This document shows, one piece after another, positions 45,195 to 55,524 of a stretch of 64,000 nt of DNA (the stretch's first letter is position 1; each line of letters opens with the position of its first letter). Source of the stretch: Robiginitomaculum sp. (GTDB lineage Bacteria > Pseudomonadota > Alphaproteobacteria > Caulobacterales > Maricaulaceae); contig JAJFFO010000012.1 in the NCBI GenBank assembly GCA_021776615.1, forward strand, positions 33,490-97,489, in the 5' to 3' direction. Position numbers and translations under genes: made by a program. The notes under the pieces were generated by a model, which worked only from the letters and a program-made list of their open reading frames with translations, did not search any database and was not told the DNA's origin.

Positions 45195-47012
45195 TCACCA
45201 ATCGACACCAAATGACAATGCCCCGGTTTCGGCGCTGGTGACTGCGCCGCGCATGCCGGCAAACAATTCGCGGCCCATGCCATTATGGCTAGCCTGCAAA
45301 TCTGCCGTCGCCGGGGAGCGCGCCGCAAAAACTTCATCGGCAATTTTAACCGTCAATACACCGGCTTGCACATCGAGCACAATCACATCGCCATCCTGAA
45401 CTTTGGCGATAGGCCCATCGTGCAATGCTTCGGGGCTTAGATGGATAGCTGCAGGCACTTTGCCAGATGCGCCAGACATGCGCCCATCAGTCACCAACGC
45501 CACCTTAAAACCGCGATCTTGCAAAATGCTAAGCGGTGGGGTCAGTTTATGAAGCTCCGGCATGCCAATGGCACCCGGGCCTTGAAAACGCACTACGGCA
45601 ACAAAATCACGCTCCAGCTCGCCTTTGCCAAAGCGCGCCATCAGCTCGTTTTGCGAAGAAAAGGTAATGGCCGGGGCCTCGACGCGGTGATGTTCTGGCG
45701 CTACGGCAGAAGCCTTGATCACCGCGCGGCCAAGATTGCCTTTAAGAACTTTCAAACCACCATCTGCACTAAATGGCGCGGCAGTGCTGGCGACGATTTT
45801 GGTGTCGCCAGAGGTTTTGGCCCCATCGCGCCAGACAAGACCACCGTCTTGCAAAACCGGCTCCTTGCAATATTCATTAAGCCCCTGCCCGGCCACGGTC
45901 GTCACCTCTTCATGCAACAGCCCGGCTTGCAATAATTCGCGCATTACCAGCGCCAAACCACCGGCGGCATGAAATTGATTCACATCGGCAGGGCCATTGG
46001 GATAGATGCGGCATAAAAGCGGAATGATCGCTGACAGTTCAGAAAAATCATCCCAATCGACAATAATCCCGGCAGCACGGGCAATGGCAATAATATGGAT
46101 GGTGTGGTTGGTCGACCCGCCGGTGGCATTAAGCCCGACAATGGCGTTCACAATCGACCGTTCATCAACCAGCCTGCCGACCGGCGTATAAGCGTTGCCA
46201 AGCGCGCTAATGGCGGCCACTCGCTTGGCTGCCGCCGCGGTCATGGCCGTGCGCAATTCCGTCCCCGGATTAATAAACGCCGCGCCGGGCAAATGCAGAC
46301 CCATAATCTCCATCAGCATTTGATTAGAATTGGCGGTGCCATAAAATGTGCAAGTGCCGGGCGAATGATAGCTTTCGCTCTCAGCCTTCAACAGAGCATC
46401 GCGCTCGATCTTGCCTTCGGCAAACAATTTGCGAATACGGGTTTTTTCTTCATTGGGCAGGCCGGAGGGCATCGGCCCGGCAGGAATAAAAATTGTTGGC
46501 AAATGCCCAAAACGCAGCGCCCCGATAAGCAAGCCCGGCACGATTTTGTCGCACACACCCAACATAATCGCGCCGTCAAACATATTGTGCGACAATGCCA
46601 CGGCGCTGGCCATGGCAATGACATCGCGACTGAACAGCGATAATTCCATACCATCCTGACCCTGGGTTACCCCATCACACATGGCCGGTACGCCGCCGGC
46701 AAATTGCCCAACCGCGCCAATTTCTTTAAGCGCCGCTTTGATGATGTCCGGATACTCAGCAAACGGATGGTGCGCCGAGAGCATGTCATTATAGGCGCTG
46801 ACAATGCCAATATTGACCGCCTCATTGGCGGCCAGTGCGTCCTTGTCTGCCGGGCCGCAGGCAGCAAAACCATGGGCCAGATTACCACACGATAAATGCC
46901 CGCGGTGCGGGCCTTCTTCAGCGGTGGCGTCAATCATCGCCAGATACTGATTGCGGGCTTGGCGGCTGCGTTTTTGAATGCGCTTGGTTACCTTTTGCAA
47001 TACCGGGTGCAT
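45195..47012 (-). CDS. edd: 6-phosphogluconate dehydratase
   Basis: 605 aa, usual length. Dehydrates 6-phosphogluconate to KDPG. IlvD/Edd family with 4Fe-4S ligands in [21 protein letters not shown] and [16 protein letters not shown]; also [23 protein letters not shown] before the ATG at 47012 rules out a start 11 codons upstream. Begins 11 bases after the pgl stop. Confidence 0.96.
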   Translation of the reverse strand: MHPVLQKVTKRIQKRSRQARNQYLAMIDATAEEGPHRGHLSCGNLAHGFAACGPADKDALAANEAVNIGIVSAYNDMLSAHHPFAEYPDIIKAALKEIGAVGQFAGGVPAMCDGVTQGQDGMELSLFSRDVIAMASAVALSHNMFDGAIMLGVCDKIVPGLLIGALRFGHLPTIFIPAGPMPSGLPNEEKTRIRKLFAEGKIERDALLKAESESYHSPGTCTFYGTANSNQMLMEIMGLHLPGAAFINPGTELRTAMTAAAAKRVAAISALGNAYTPVGRLVDERSIVNAIVGLNATGGSTNHTIHIIAIARAAGIIVDWDDFSELSAIIPLLCRIYPNGPADVNQFHAAGGLALVMRELLQAGLLHEEVTTVAGQGLNEYCKEPVLQDGGLVWRDGAKTSGDTKIVASTAAPFSADGGLKVLKGNLGRAVIKASAVAPEHHRVEAPAITFSSQNELMARFGKGELERDFVAVVRFQGPGAIGMPELHKLTPPLSILQDRGFKVALVTDGRMSGASGKVPAAIHLSPEALHDGPIAKVQDGDVIVLDVQAGVLTVKIADEVFAARSPATADLQASHNGMGRELFAGMRGAVTSAETGALSFGVDW

Positions 47013-47023
47013 TGGTAAATCTC

Positions 47024-47755
47024 CTATGGTGCCCAACAGGGCCAAAATTCTGGTGATGGCTGGCGCAATAATGCCCGCATTGGCATGGCCTCAACCGGAC
47101 CATCCTCCAATGCGCGGGCATAGGTGGCGGCCTTACCTTCACCGCGCAAAGCAAGCACGCAAAGGCGCGCCTTGGCAATCACTGGCAGGGTCAATGTCAG
47201 CCGGTGCACATGCTCACCGGCGACCAGACAATTTTGCGCCATTATCGGCAGACACAATCTGTCTGTCTTTGGATCCAGAGCCGCTGCCAACCCCTGAGCA
47301 TTGGGAAACCACGAAGCGGTATGCCCGTCATCGCCCATGCCCAACACCGTGACATCAAAGGGAGAGGAAAGTTTACGCAGGGCGTCATCACACGATTGCG
47401 CGGCTTTTTCTATGGTCTCACCTTCGCGCCACAAGCCATGGAATTGGGCTTTGGCGGCGCGGTCTTGCAATAGAGTTTCGCGCACCAAAAATTCATTGGA
47501 AGCCTTATGATCTGGCGGCACAAAACGTTCATCGACCAGCGTCACCTGCACATTTTGCCAATCGAGCTTAACGCGCGAAAGCCGCGTATACAGCCCGCGC
47601 GGGGTGCTGCCACCGCTAAGGGCAAGACTGGCGGCACCGGTTTTTGCCAAAGCCAGTTTAAGGCCCGCGGCAATCAACCACGCCAGATGTGCCTCCATAT
47701 CCGCGCCATCACCAAAGCGAATAAGGCCGGGGTTTGGGCGGGTGAGAGGGCTCAT
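47024..47755 (-). CDS. pgl: 6-phosphogluconolactonase
   Basis: 243 aa. Hydrolyses 6-phosphogluconolactone between Zwf and Edd. Devb-type: [27 protein letters not shown] and the active-site block [14 protein letters not shown]. Between it and zwf the 96-base gap is almost filled by a palindromic repeat, which may affect its expression relative to zwf. Confidence 0.95.
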   Translation of the reverse strand: MSPLTRPNPGLIRFGDGADMEAHLAWLIAAGLKLALAKTGAASLALSGGSTPRGLYTRLSRVKLDWQNVQVTLVDERFVPPDHKASNEFLVRETLLQDRAAKAQFHGLWREGETIEKAAQSCDDALRKLSSPFDVTVLGMGDDGHTASWFPNAQGLAAALDPKTDRLCLPIMAQNCLVAGEHVHRLTLTLPVIAKARLCVLALRGEGKAATYARALEDGPVEAMPMRALLRQPSPEFWPCWAP

Positions 47756-47762
47756 CTCGAAC

Positions 47763-47838
47763 CCACCCCTGGATGTGACCGCACCTCGCGGATCGTTCCG
47801 CGCCCCGTCGGAGGCGCTTCTTCGCGCCGCGAGACAGA
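47763..47838 (-). repeat. Dispersed palindromic repeat, copy D (inside the zwf-pgl operon)
   Basis: Read on the minus strand it begins CTCGCGGCGCGAAGAAGCGC and continues with the same order of elements as copies A and B, with the middle hairpin altered (GGAACGATCC) and the last one degenerate. It fills the gap between zwf and pgl. Confidence 0.85.
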
Positions 47839-47851
47839 AGAAGTATACCGC

Positions 47852-49348
47852 TCACATGCCATCAAACCATTCCTTATCATCGCGATCGATAAGCATAGCC
47901 GCCTGCGTGGGTCCGTCAGTGCCCGCCTGATAAGGCTGGCAGGCAATATTGCCGCTCTTCCATGCTCCCAATATATTATCGATCCACGACCACGCCGCCT
48001 CAACCTCGTCGCGGCGCATAAACAGCCCCAAATCATTGCGCACCACCGCCATCAGCACCCGCTCATAAGCATCGGGATAGCGGGCACTAAAGGTATCTGC
48101 ATAACTCAAATTCAGCGGCACATAACGCAAGCGCATCCCCCCCGGCCCCGGATCCTTGGTCATCAGCAGCAGCTTTACCCCCTCATCGGGCTGCAAACGA
48201 ATAACCAGCCTTGTCGGGTGCAAATGTCCGGCACCGGCCGGCGTCAACGCATGGGCCACGCGCTTAAACTGGATGACGATTTCCGAGCGCCGGGCGGCCA
48301 TGCGCTTGCCGGTACGCAAGTAAAACGGCACGCCTGACCAGCGCCAGTTATCGATATGCGCCTTGATCGCCGTAAATGTTTCGGTATCGGACGCTGCGCC
48401 AAGCTCGTCGGCATAACCATCGACCGCTTCGCCATCAATGGCACCGGCGGTGTATTGTCCGCGCACAGTTTCTTTTTGCGCCATGGCATTGGTCATCGGC
48501 CGCAAAGCTTTGAGCACTTTGATTTTTTCGTCGCGCACCGTGTCGGCACCAAAATCATTGGGTGGCTCCATGGCCACAAGACATAGCAGCTGCAAAATGT
48601 GGTTTTGCACCATATCGCGCAAGGCACCGGATTTGTCGTAATAACTGGCGCGATTGCCCGCCCCGACGGTTTCGCCAACGGTGATTTGAACATGGTCGAC
48701 CGCATTGGCATTCCAGACCGGCTCAAACAGCGAATTGGTAAACCGCAAAATCAACAGGTTTTGAACGCTTTCCTTGCCAAGGTAATGGTCGATGCGAAAA
48801 ATGGCACGTTCGTCAAAAACCTTGCCGACGGCGGCATTGATCTGGTGCGCCGACGCCAAATCGCGGCCAATGGGTTTTTCCAGCACCAGACGTGATTTGG
48901 CGCTATTCAGGCCCGCTTTGGCAATATTGGTGCTGACCGGGCCAAAAAGGCCGGGCGGCAAAGCCAGATAAAACAGCCGGATTTTGTCAATGCCGGGGGC
49001 CAGCAAATCGGCCAAATCAGACCAATCGGCATTTTCATCACCGGCATCAAAGCCGCAATATTCCAAATGTTCAGCAAAGGCCGCCCATTGCTGCTCATCA
49101 AACTCTTCTTTGGGGAAAAACCCGCGATAGCTATCATGCACCAAAGTAATAAAGGCGTCCCGAGCCATGCTGGCGCGCGCGGCACCAATGATTTTGCACC
49201 CGGATGGAATTTGCCCGTCGCACCAGCGATGGAATAATGCCGGCAGCAATTTTCGTAGCGCCAAATCTCCGGTTGCGCCAAACACCACAATGTCAAACGG
49301 GTCTACCGGCAGCAGCGCAGAAGTTGGGTTTTGCTCACCAGTGCTCAT
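47852..49348 (-). CDS. zwf: Glucose-6-phosphate 1-dehydrogenase
   Basis: 498 aa. First gene of the Entner-Doudoroff operon; oxidises glucose-6-phosphate with NADP. Dinucleotide-binding FGATGDLALRKLLPAL near the N-terminus, the active-site RIDHYLGKESVQN, and VPFYLRTGKRMAARRSEI. AGGA is about 10 bases before the ATG. Promoter must lie in the 265-base gap shared with the divergent trhO gene; no regulator box is recognised there. Confidence 0.97.
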   Translation of the reverse strand: MSTGEQNPTSALLPVDPFDIVVFGATGDLALRKLLPALFHRWCDGQIPSGCKIIGAARASMARDAFITLVHDSYRGFFPKEEFDEQQWAAFAEHLEYCGFDAGDENADWSDLADLLAPGIDKIRLFYLALPPGLFGPVSTNIAKAGLNSAKSRLVLEKPIGRDLASAHQINAAVGKVFDERAIFRIDHYLGKESVQNLLILRFTNSLFEPVWNANAVDHVQITVGETVGAGNRASYYDKSGALRDMVQNHILQLLCLVAMEPPNDFGADTVRDEKIKVLKALRPMTNAMAQKETVRGQYTAGAIDGEAVDGYADELGAASDTETFTAIKAHIDNWRWSGVPFYLRTGKRMAARRSEIVIQFKRVAHALTPAGAGHLHPTRLVIRLQPDEGVKLLLMTKDPGPGGMRLRYVPLNLSYADTFSARYPDAYERVLMAVVRNDLGLFMRRDEVEAAWSWIDNILGAWKSGNIACQPYQAGTDGPTQAAMLIDRDDKEWFDGM

Positions 49349-49613
49349 TTTATCTTATCCTCGGCCATGGCCTTTGAAATTCACTGCCCCCATTGTCTAT
49401 GGCTAAAGCAAAGAGGTCATGTGTTTTCGATTGTTTTACGCCCATTGGGCAAGCCTTTTCCTCAGGTCGCGAAAAACCGCGCTGTTTGAGCATATTTTTA
49501 ATCCATGCCCGGCAATATTGGCAAAACAATCCCAACAACACATAAAACGCTATTGATATCCCTCTGACAACGGCTCTTGAGCCATATGGCAGGATCGCAT
49601 AAATACTCGCCCC

Positions 49614-50540
49614 ATGTCTAAAATTGTCGTCGCCGCCTTTTATAAATTCACCAACCTTCCCGATTTTGAGAAGTATCGCCTGCCATTGGCCGATGTCGCT
49701 CAAAAATCCGGGGTTTTTGGCACCGTCTTGCTGGCTGCCGAAGGGGTGAACGGCACGATTGCTGGCTCGCGTACCGGCATTGATCTGGTATTGGCGCATT
49801 TAAAAACCATTCCCAATTGTGCTATTCTTGATTGGAAAGAATCCTATACGGATGACAATCCATTCTACCGCATGAAGGTGCGGCTCAAGAAAGAAATTGT
49901 GACCATGGGCGTTACCGATATTGCCCCGGAAGACAGTTTTGAGCGCTATGTGGAACCTGCCGATTGGAATGCGGTAATCTCTGATCCTGAAACCTTGGTT
50001 ATTGATACGCGCAATGATTACGAAGTGTCGATCGGCACTTTTGAGGGAGCGATTAATCCGCATACCAATTCGTTTCGTGAATTTCCTGATTGGTTTCGAG
50101 ATTTTCGCCAGAAAAATAACGTTAAAAAAGTCGCCATGTTCTGCACTGGCGGCATTCGCTGTGAAAAATCGACGGCGTTTTTGCGCGGGGCCGGCATAGA
50201 CGATGTGGTCCACCTCAAAGGCGGCATATTGAAATATCTGGAAACCATACCGGAGGAGCAAAGCCTGTGGCAGGGAGAATGCTTTGTGTTCGATCAAAGG
50301 GTTTCTGTCGGCCATGATATGGCCCCCGGCTCCTACGATATGTGCCATGCCTGCCGCCAGCCAATTACCGAGGCGGACAAAACGTCCGAGCACTATGCGA
50401 AAGGTGTCTCCTGTCCGGCTTGTTATGCTTTGCATGATGACAAAAAACGCCGCGGACTGGCGGAACGACAAAAGCAGGTTGAGCTGGCCGCAAAGCGCGG
50501 CGAAGTTCATATCGGCGCTGTGCAATCAAAGGGGCAATAG
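49614..50540 (+). CDS. trhO: tRNA uridine(34) hydroxylase TrhO, rhodanese-related
   Basis: 308 aa. Oxygen-dependent hydroxylation of U34 in tRNAs (ho5U). N-terminal acylphosphatase-like domain (AAEGVNGTIAGSRTGID), central rhodanese domain with active loop FCTGGIRCEKSTAFL, and a C-terminal Cys-rich region (CHACRQPITEAD, SCPACYAL). The start has a weak ribosome site. The GST gene follows within three bases. Confidence 0.95.
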   Translation: MSKIVVAAFYKFTNLPDFEKYRLPLADVAQKSGVFGTVLLAAEGVNGTIAGSRTGIDLVLAHLKTIPNCAILDWKESYTDDNPFYRMKVRLKKEIVTMGVTDIAPEDSFERYVEPADWNAVISDPETLVIDTRNDYEVSIGTFEGAINPHTNSFREFPDWFRDFRQKNNVKKVAMFCTGGIRCEKSTAFLRGAGIDDVVHLKGGILKYLETIPEEQSLWQGECFVFDQRVSVGHDMAPGSYDMCHACRQPITEADKTSEHYAKGVSCPACYALHDDKKRRGLAERQKQVELAAKRGEVHIGAVQSKGQ

Positions 50541-50542
50541 CC

Positions 50543-51187
50543 GTCTCCGCCGCACCGCCCATTCTTTATTCCTTTCGCCGTTGCCCGTTCGCCATGCGTG
50601 CGCGTATGGCCATCATGATCAGCCAAACCCCGGTCCGCTTGCGCGAAGTGTTGTTGCGCGACAAGCCGGGCGAGATGCTTGCCATCTCTGCCAAAGGCAC
50701 GGTTCCGGTGCTGGTTGACGGCAACCTTACTGTTGATGAAAGCCTTGAAATTATGCGCTGGGCGTTGGCGATCAACGATCCGGAAAATTGGCTCAAGTCC
50801 GCCATGGAGCCGCTGGTGCAGGAGTGTGATGGCGATTTCAAACACCATCTTGATCGGTATAAATACGCCAGCCGCTACGATCAAAGCGAGGCCATAGCTC
50901 ATCGAGACGCCGGATTTGCGTTTTTGCAAAAGCTGGATATGCGCTTGGGCGATACCGCCTTTCTTGCTGGCGATACCCGTAGCTTTGTTGATATGGCGAT
51001 TTTTCCCTTCGTGCGCCAATTTCGCATTGCCGACGCGAGGTGGTTTGATAGCGCCTCAATCTCGCATGTTCAGCAATGGCTATCCGGCCTGTTGGACAGC
51101 GCCCTGTTCAATGGCGTGATGCAAAAATACCCGGTTTGGAAAGACACTGGTGAAGAAATTACTTTCCCGGCAGCGCCGACCCTTTAA
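50543..51187 (+). CDS. Glutathione S-transferase with non-canonical start
   Basis: 214 aa if started at GTC 50543. Thioredoxin-fold motif LYSFRRCPFAMRARMAI opens the protein, with GTVPVLVDGNLTVDESLEIM (cis-Pro and glutathione-binding) and a helical C-terminal domain (GDTAFLAGDTRSFVDMAIFP). The first ATG, 50594, lies inside the motif and would delete its Cys. Between the in-frame stop at 50480 and that ATG there is no ATG, GTG or TTG. AGGGG at 50530-50534 sits 8 bases before the GTC. Non-canonical start, a lost start codon or a sequencing error are the options. Conjugation substrate unknown. Confidence 0.85.
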   Translation, partial: VSAAPPILYSFRRCPFAMRARMAIMISQTPVRLREVLLRDKPGEMLAISAKGTVPVLVDGNLTVDESLEIMRWALAINDPENWLKSAMEPLVQECDGDFKHHLDRYKYASRYDQSEAIAHRDAGFAFLQKLDMRLGDTAFLAGDTRSFVDMAIFPFVRQFRIADARWFDSASISHVQQWLSGLLDSALFNGVMQKYPVWKDTGEEITFPAAPTL

Positions 51188-51210
51188 CGGTTAGCGCCCT
51201 TTACCGGGTG

Positions 51211-52635
51211 CTATGGTCGGCTCTCGGCCAATATTGCTTTTCCGGCGGCAACCACATGGGCGAAGAAGTCCTCGACATCGCCATCGGCGACCCTATCATT
51301 GGCGATAAGAAATCTGATACTGGTTTGATTATTAATAGTGGCAAGACCGACCATAGCGGTGCCAGATTCATATAGGTTTTGGCGAACTTTCTTGTTGAAT
51401 TCGTCCGGGCACACGCCTTGGGGAGTACGCATACGAAAATTGACATTGAAACTTTCGCGCGGGGCCAACAGCTCCAATTCCGGAGTTTGCAAGACAAGGT
51501 TTTCGGCAAGTTTAGCTTTTTGCAAAAACCGCTCTATGCGCGCGATAAACCCGGATTGGCCGTAAAATTTCCACGCCAGAAACAGCTTTAAAACATCGGC
51601 ATGGCGGCCGCATTGCAAGGAAGATTGCCCAAGGTCCGTGGTGTCTTCCTGGTCTTGTCCATGAAAAATATAATCTTCATTACCGCTTGAAACCGTCGAT
51701 TTAAGAAGCCCGGACCGACCATTAGTAAGCAGAAAATTACAGACAATCGGTATGCCGTGCATTTTGTGAAAATCGAAAGTGAAGGAATTAACCCGATCAA
51801 GGCCCGGCAAAAAAGCGTCACATAATGCTTCCGACAAAAATATAGATCCGCCCCATGCCCCATCAATATGTACCCAAAAATCTTCCCCGCACTTTTGTTG
51901 AAGATCACAGATACCGTCCATGGGATCATAGGCACCACGCACCGTTGTGCCAGCCGTTGCCCCGACAAAGAACGGAATATTGCCCGCTTTCTTCGCCGCC
52001 ATTATCTCGGCTTCAAGCGCATCAAGTCGCATTCTGCCATGCTCGTCTATCGGGATTTTCTTTAAATTATCGGTACCAATGCCCAAAACATTGGCGGCAT
52101 TGTCCATCGAATAATGCGCGTCGGCATTAACAAAAGCTACGAGTGTAGGCGCGGCGGAAAGACCCGATGCTTTGACATTTTTTAACGTCAGATTGCGCGC
52201 CGCCATCATGGCGACCAAATTGCCGTTGGAAGAACCGGTGGTCATTTGCCCTTCGCCATCACGAAACCCGGCAAGCCGCAAAAACTCGCCAATAAGGTAT
52301 TTTTCCATCTCGGTCGAAACCGGTGCTGATTCGTAAGTGCAGGCGGACGTGTGGGCGATGGTGCTGACAATTTCGCCGATAATGGCTGGCAGATTGGGGT
52401 CGGCCCACATGCGGTTCCAAAATTGCGGGTGTCCGGTTTTGACAGAATATTTTAGATATTTCTCAACCCAACCAAAAAGCTCGTCATAATTCTCTAAATC
52501 AGTTGCCTGCGGCAGATCCAGTTTTTTGCGTAAATCCGCTGGCGCGCAATATTCAATAACGGCACCATCGGTTTGTTCGGCATAGTGTTTTTGTACAAGC
52601 GAAAACAGTCTTGAAAAAACGTCAATATCGGCCAT
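51211..52635 (-). CDS. Group II pyridoxal-dependent decarboxylase
   Basis: 474 aa. PLP enzyme of the glutamate/aromatic amino acid decarboxylase superfamily: MTTGSSNGNLVAMMAAR (phosphate cup), NADAHYSMDNAANVLG, HIDGAWGGS (Asp pairing with the pyridine) and the PLP-Lys in FTFDFHKMHGIPI. Resembles sulfinoalanine/glutamate decarboxylases of eukaryotic type. Substrate not determinable. Converges with the GST gene. Confidence 0.9.
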   Translation of the reverse strand: MADIDVFSRLFSLVQKHYAEQTDGAVIEYCAPADLRKKLDLPQATDLENYDELFGWVEKYLKYSVKTGHPQFWNRMWADPNLPAIIGEIVSTIAHTSACTYESAPVSTEMEKYLIGEFLRLAGFRDGEGQMTTGSSNGNLVAMMAARNLTLKNVKASGLSAAPTLVAFVNADAHYSMDNAANVLGIGTDNLKKIPIDEHGRMRLDALEAEIMAAKKAGNIPFFVGATAGTTVRGAYDPMDGICDLQQKCGEDFWVHIDGAWGGSIFLSEALCDAFLPGLDRVNSFTFDFHKMHGIPIVCNFLLTNGRSGLLKSTVSSGNEDYIFHGQDQEDTTDLGQSSLQCGRHADVLKLFLAWKFYGQSGFIARIERFLQKAKLAENLVLQTPELELLAPRESFNVNFRMRTPQGVCPDEFNKKVRQNLYESGTAMVGLATINNQTSIRFLIANDRVADGDVEDFFAHVVAAGKAILAESRP

Positions 52636-52745
52636 TTAAAGGTCTTGTTCCCAGCATTACATCCACCGGGGACCACCCTATCAATGGAGCCAGATTTGAA
52701 CACCCCGACATAACACACGCAAGTGTGTGTACCCTATTCTCATGT

Positions 52746-53960
52746 CTACGGCATTGCCCGGCGAAGGCGTGTGCGCAATTTAAGACTGGCAAAAGTCATC
52801 GCGCCAACCGCCAGCAGGCAATAAAGCGCCATACCCATCGCCTGACGGGGCAAATCCACGCCCATATCGATCAACGACCCGGTTAAGCCGGGACCGGCCG
52901 CGGTAGCGAACACCATTGCCGAAACAATCACCGAGCGCACCGCGCCCAAATGCGCCGCGCCATAGGCTTCGGGCCAAAGCGCCCCGAACAGCGTCGACGA
53001 AAACCCATAGCTAATACCCAGCAAAATCATAAAAACAAAAAGCGAATGGGGGGCAGTGCTCATGCCCAAAACAAAACACGCCGCCGCCAGCGGCAGCAGG
53101 AAAAATGGCAAAATGGCAATAGCGCCAAAACGGTCGATCAACGCCCCATTGATCAGGGCAAAAACCACCGTCACGACCGCCATAACTAACAGGCCTTGGG
53201 CAAAGAGTTGCGGTGGCCAGTTGCGAAAATCGGTGAGATAATCCTGATGATAAAAAATAGTGGTACCAATAAAAGGCGGCGCCAAAACCCCGGTTAGCAA
53301 TACCCAAAAAATCGGATCACGCAGCACCTGAGAACGGGTCCAGGACACCATAGCGCTATTGTGTTCGCGAGGCGCGCTTTCAGGCTGGCGAGGCTGGCCA
53401 TAGGCCCACAGCGCAAATGGCAGACCAACCAGCAGCAAAGCCAATGCCGCGCTAACCCAACCAATCTGATAGCCAAAGAATAGCGTAATCGCGCCAAAAA
53501 CCAGCGGCAAGCTGGCCTCGCCGCCTTGATGGCCGAGCACCACCAATGACAAAGCCCGGCCACGCTGCGCATTAAACCATTGTCCCGTAGCGGTCAGTGC
53601 AATGTGCGTCATCATACCTTGGCCAAACAGGCGCAACATAAATATCGCCAAAACCAACACGCCAAGGGTGGGTGCGAAAGCCGCCAGCAAGGTGGCAATC
53701 GCCAATAAGGGCATAGTGAAGGCGATCATCCGATGCATGGGCACCGTGTCTACCAATTTGCCAACGAAAGGCAGGCAGGCCGCACTGGCCAGCGTCGCCA
53801 CCATATAAATCCGGCCAAATTCGCCATGGCTGAGATCAAAAACGCTTTGCCATTCTGCGACGGAAGCAGAGATGAAAAAGGTTTGGCCAAAGCTGGAGAA
53901 GAAGGTCAGCAGAAAGCCACCGGCAATCCAGCGAAAATTTTGCCTGATAAAAACCAACAT
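52746..53960 (-). CDS. MFS transporter
   Basis: 404 aa with 12 predicted transmembrane helices and a cytosolic loop in the middle (RQPESAPREHNSAM). The MFS motif-A-like LPFVGKLVDTVPMHRM lies between TM2 and TM3. Resembles the oxalate/formate or monocarboxylate-type branch, but substrate is unknown. GGAG precedes the ATG. Ends 110 bases upstream of the decarboxylase start; no gene in between. Confidence 0.9.
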   Translation of the reverse strand: MLVFIRQNFRWIAGGFLLTFFSSFGQTFFISASVAEWQSVFDLSHGEFGRIYMVATLASAACLPFVGKLVDTVPMHRMIAFTMPLLAIATLLAAFAPTLGVLVLAIFMLRLFGQGMMTHIALTATGQWFNAQRGRALSLVVLGHQGGEASLPLVFGAITLFFGYQIGWVSAALALLLVGLPFALWAYGQPRQPESAPREHNSAMVSWTRSQVLRDPIFWVLLTGVLAPPFIGTTIFYHQDYLTDFRNWPPQLFAQGLLVMAVVTVVFALINGALIDRFGAIAILPFFLLPLAAACFVLGMSTAPHSLFVFMILLGISYGFSSTLFGALWPEAYGAAHLGAVRSVIVSAMVFATAAGPGLTGSLIDMGVDLPRQAMGMALYCLLAVGAMTFASLKLRTRLRRAMP

Positions 53961-53997
53961 AATACCCGCTCCCAACCCGCCATACGCGCTCGAGAGC

Positions 53998-55107
53998 CTA
54001 AGGGGTATCCGTTACACTAGAGCGTCGATTGAAACTATCTTCAAGCAATAATCGAAAACGCTCCGCATTCATGCTCTCGACCAACATCATCGCACTTTTG
54101 GGATCATCGGTGACCGTCACCGCATAACCTGACTGCCCATCCAAATCCTCAAGATCAATCTGCACAAATACCGGTCGGGCAGACACGACCAATTTGTCGT
54201 CGGCAGCCGCAAGCACGGTAAATGGGTCTGACGGGCTGAATTGCTGGCCGGCATGGGGCTTAATGCGCTCAGCCAGTGCTGGTATAAGGCGGATCACATG
54301 GTGGTCCCAACTTTGGGCGGCAATGCTAAAATCACGAATATTTGCGGATTTTTCGTGGGCGGCAAGCAATGCCTTAATGACACGCGGCGCATTAGCGGTG
54401 TTAAGGCTGCCGCCAATAAATTCTCTTTTAAAAACATGCGATGAATGTAGATAAATCGGCACGCCTTTAAGCGCCAATATCTGGTTTGCAGCGGCGGCAT
54501 CCATCGTCCAGTTATAGCTGGTTCGCTTGATCCCTTTTCTAAGTGTCCAGCCGCCCATAATGTGCAAACGTGAAATCCGCTTGGCGAGATCTGGCCTCAT
54601 CGCCAGAGCCGCCGCAAGGTCTGTCAGTGGCGCCAGCGCAATGATCTCGACCTGTTCATGCCCCGCCAGACGGTTGATAAGCGCATCGGCAGAAGCTGTG
54701 GACGAGCGGGGGGCAAGACGGTAATTACGCAACGCATCATCACTGAGAATACCCTTGCCCTCGTTTTGATAAAGGCGGGCCGGGCGGGTGCTGATCACAT
54801 CCGGGTAATCTTCGGCAGCGCCCCCAGAGCCTTGCACAACAAGGATGTTTTCAAGGGCATCTTGCCTTAGCGCCCGCGCGGCCAAATCACGTTTACGGCC
54901 CGCATGGCGCACACTGGTACCAACCATCACCATTCGGTCAGCAAACAGATCACTGGCCAACATCATCGCAATACGGTCATCCGGCTCCATATCGGTGATA
55001 ATCACCAACGGGACAAAGGCAGCGTTTTGAAATGCTTCGGTATCCGCCTGACAATTGGCCAGAGTCAAAGCCGACAAAACCATAAATATTTTAACAAATT
55101 TTCTCAT
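53998..55107 (-). CDS. Lipoprotein of the nucleoside hydrolase superfamily
   Basis: 369 aa. Signal MRKFVKIFMVLSALTLANC with lipobox TLANC, so a lipoprotein. The Ca-binding DxDPxxDD motif appears as IITDMEPDDRIAMMLASD; other blocks are IIALAPLTDLAAALAMRP and LHIMGGW, typical of inosine-uridine hydrolases. The first Asp of the motif is kept, the second is Glu. Exported location suggests scavenging of nucleosides or a divergent activity. MFS gene next to it on the same strand could take up the product. Confidence 0.85.
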   Translation of the reverse strand: MRKFVKIFMVLSALTLANCQADTEAFQNAAFVPLVIITDMEPDDRIAMMLASDLFADRMVMVGTSVRHAGRKRDLAARALRQDALENILVVQGSGGAAEDYPDVISTRPARLYQNEGKGILSDDALRNYRLAPRSSTASADALINRLAGHEQVEIIALAPLTDLAAALAMRPDLAKRISRLHIMGGWTLRKGIKRTSYNWTMDAAAANQILALKGVPIYLHSSHVFKREFIGGSLNTANAPRVIKALLAAHEKSANIRDFSIAAQSWDHHVIRLIPALAERIKPHAGQQFSPSDPFTVLAAADDKLVVSARPVFVQIDLEDLDGQSGYAVTVTDDPKSAMMLVESMNAERFRLLLEDSFNRRSSVTDTP

Positions 55108-55233
55108 GCCTGACGCTTATAATCGTATCCCTTGCTCAAGTCCAAAGCCGCCATATTGGCTTTGTCATGTATGGATGCTTGCGAAGCCGGGCACAGGCGG
55201 CTACATCGTAATACGCAAAAAAGGAGATGCCTT

Positions 55234-55524
55234 GTGGGTTATGATATATTTCGGCTTCTGAGCAGCATTATCAGCTTTTACCAATATGTGGTGATCGCTG
55301 GCGCAATTTTGAGCTGGCTGGTGGCATTCAGTGTGGTCAATCCACGCAACCAGTTTGTCGAGATGATTAGCCGCTTCACCTACGCCCTCACCGAGCCGGC
55401 TTTGCGCCACATTCGCAAAATCATCCCAAGTTTAGGCGGCGTTGATCTTTCACCGATCGTTTTGCTATTTGGTCTGGAATTTGTGCGCATATTGTTGAAA
55501 CAAGTTCTGGTCGTCGGATTTTGA
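55234..55524 (+). CDS. YggT family membrane protein
   Basis: 96 aa from a GTG at 55234, with AGGAG 7 bases upstream; the longer ATG frame from 55132 has no family similarity. Two hydrophobic segments (FYQYVVIAGAILSWLVAF, LSPIVLLFGLEFVRILL) with RFTYALTEPALRHIRKIIP between them are typical. Role in membrane or division is unclear. Its stop overlaps the start of the DUF167 gene. Confidence 0.9.
   Translation: MGYDIFRLLSSIISFYQYVVIAGAILSWLVAFSVVNPRNQFVEMISRFTYALTEPALRHIRKIIPSLGGVDLSPIVLLFGLEFVRILLKQVLVVGF

Noticed and set aside
47507..48337. Plus-strand frame of 276 codons over pgl and zwf
   Set aside because: Antisense to two confidently assigned genes and crossing repeat copy D; low-complexity translation.
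50594..51187. GST starting at the first ATG
   Set aside because: That start would cut off the thioredoxin-fold motif and its Cys, so it is unlikely to be the functional protein.
52713..52728. Hairpin ACACAC-GCAA-GTGTGT between MFS and decarboxylase genes
   Set aside because: Only six base pairs with a GNRA-like loop and no T-run; too weak to call a terminator or operator.
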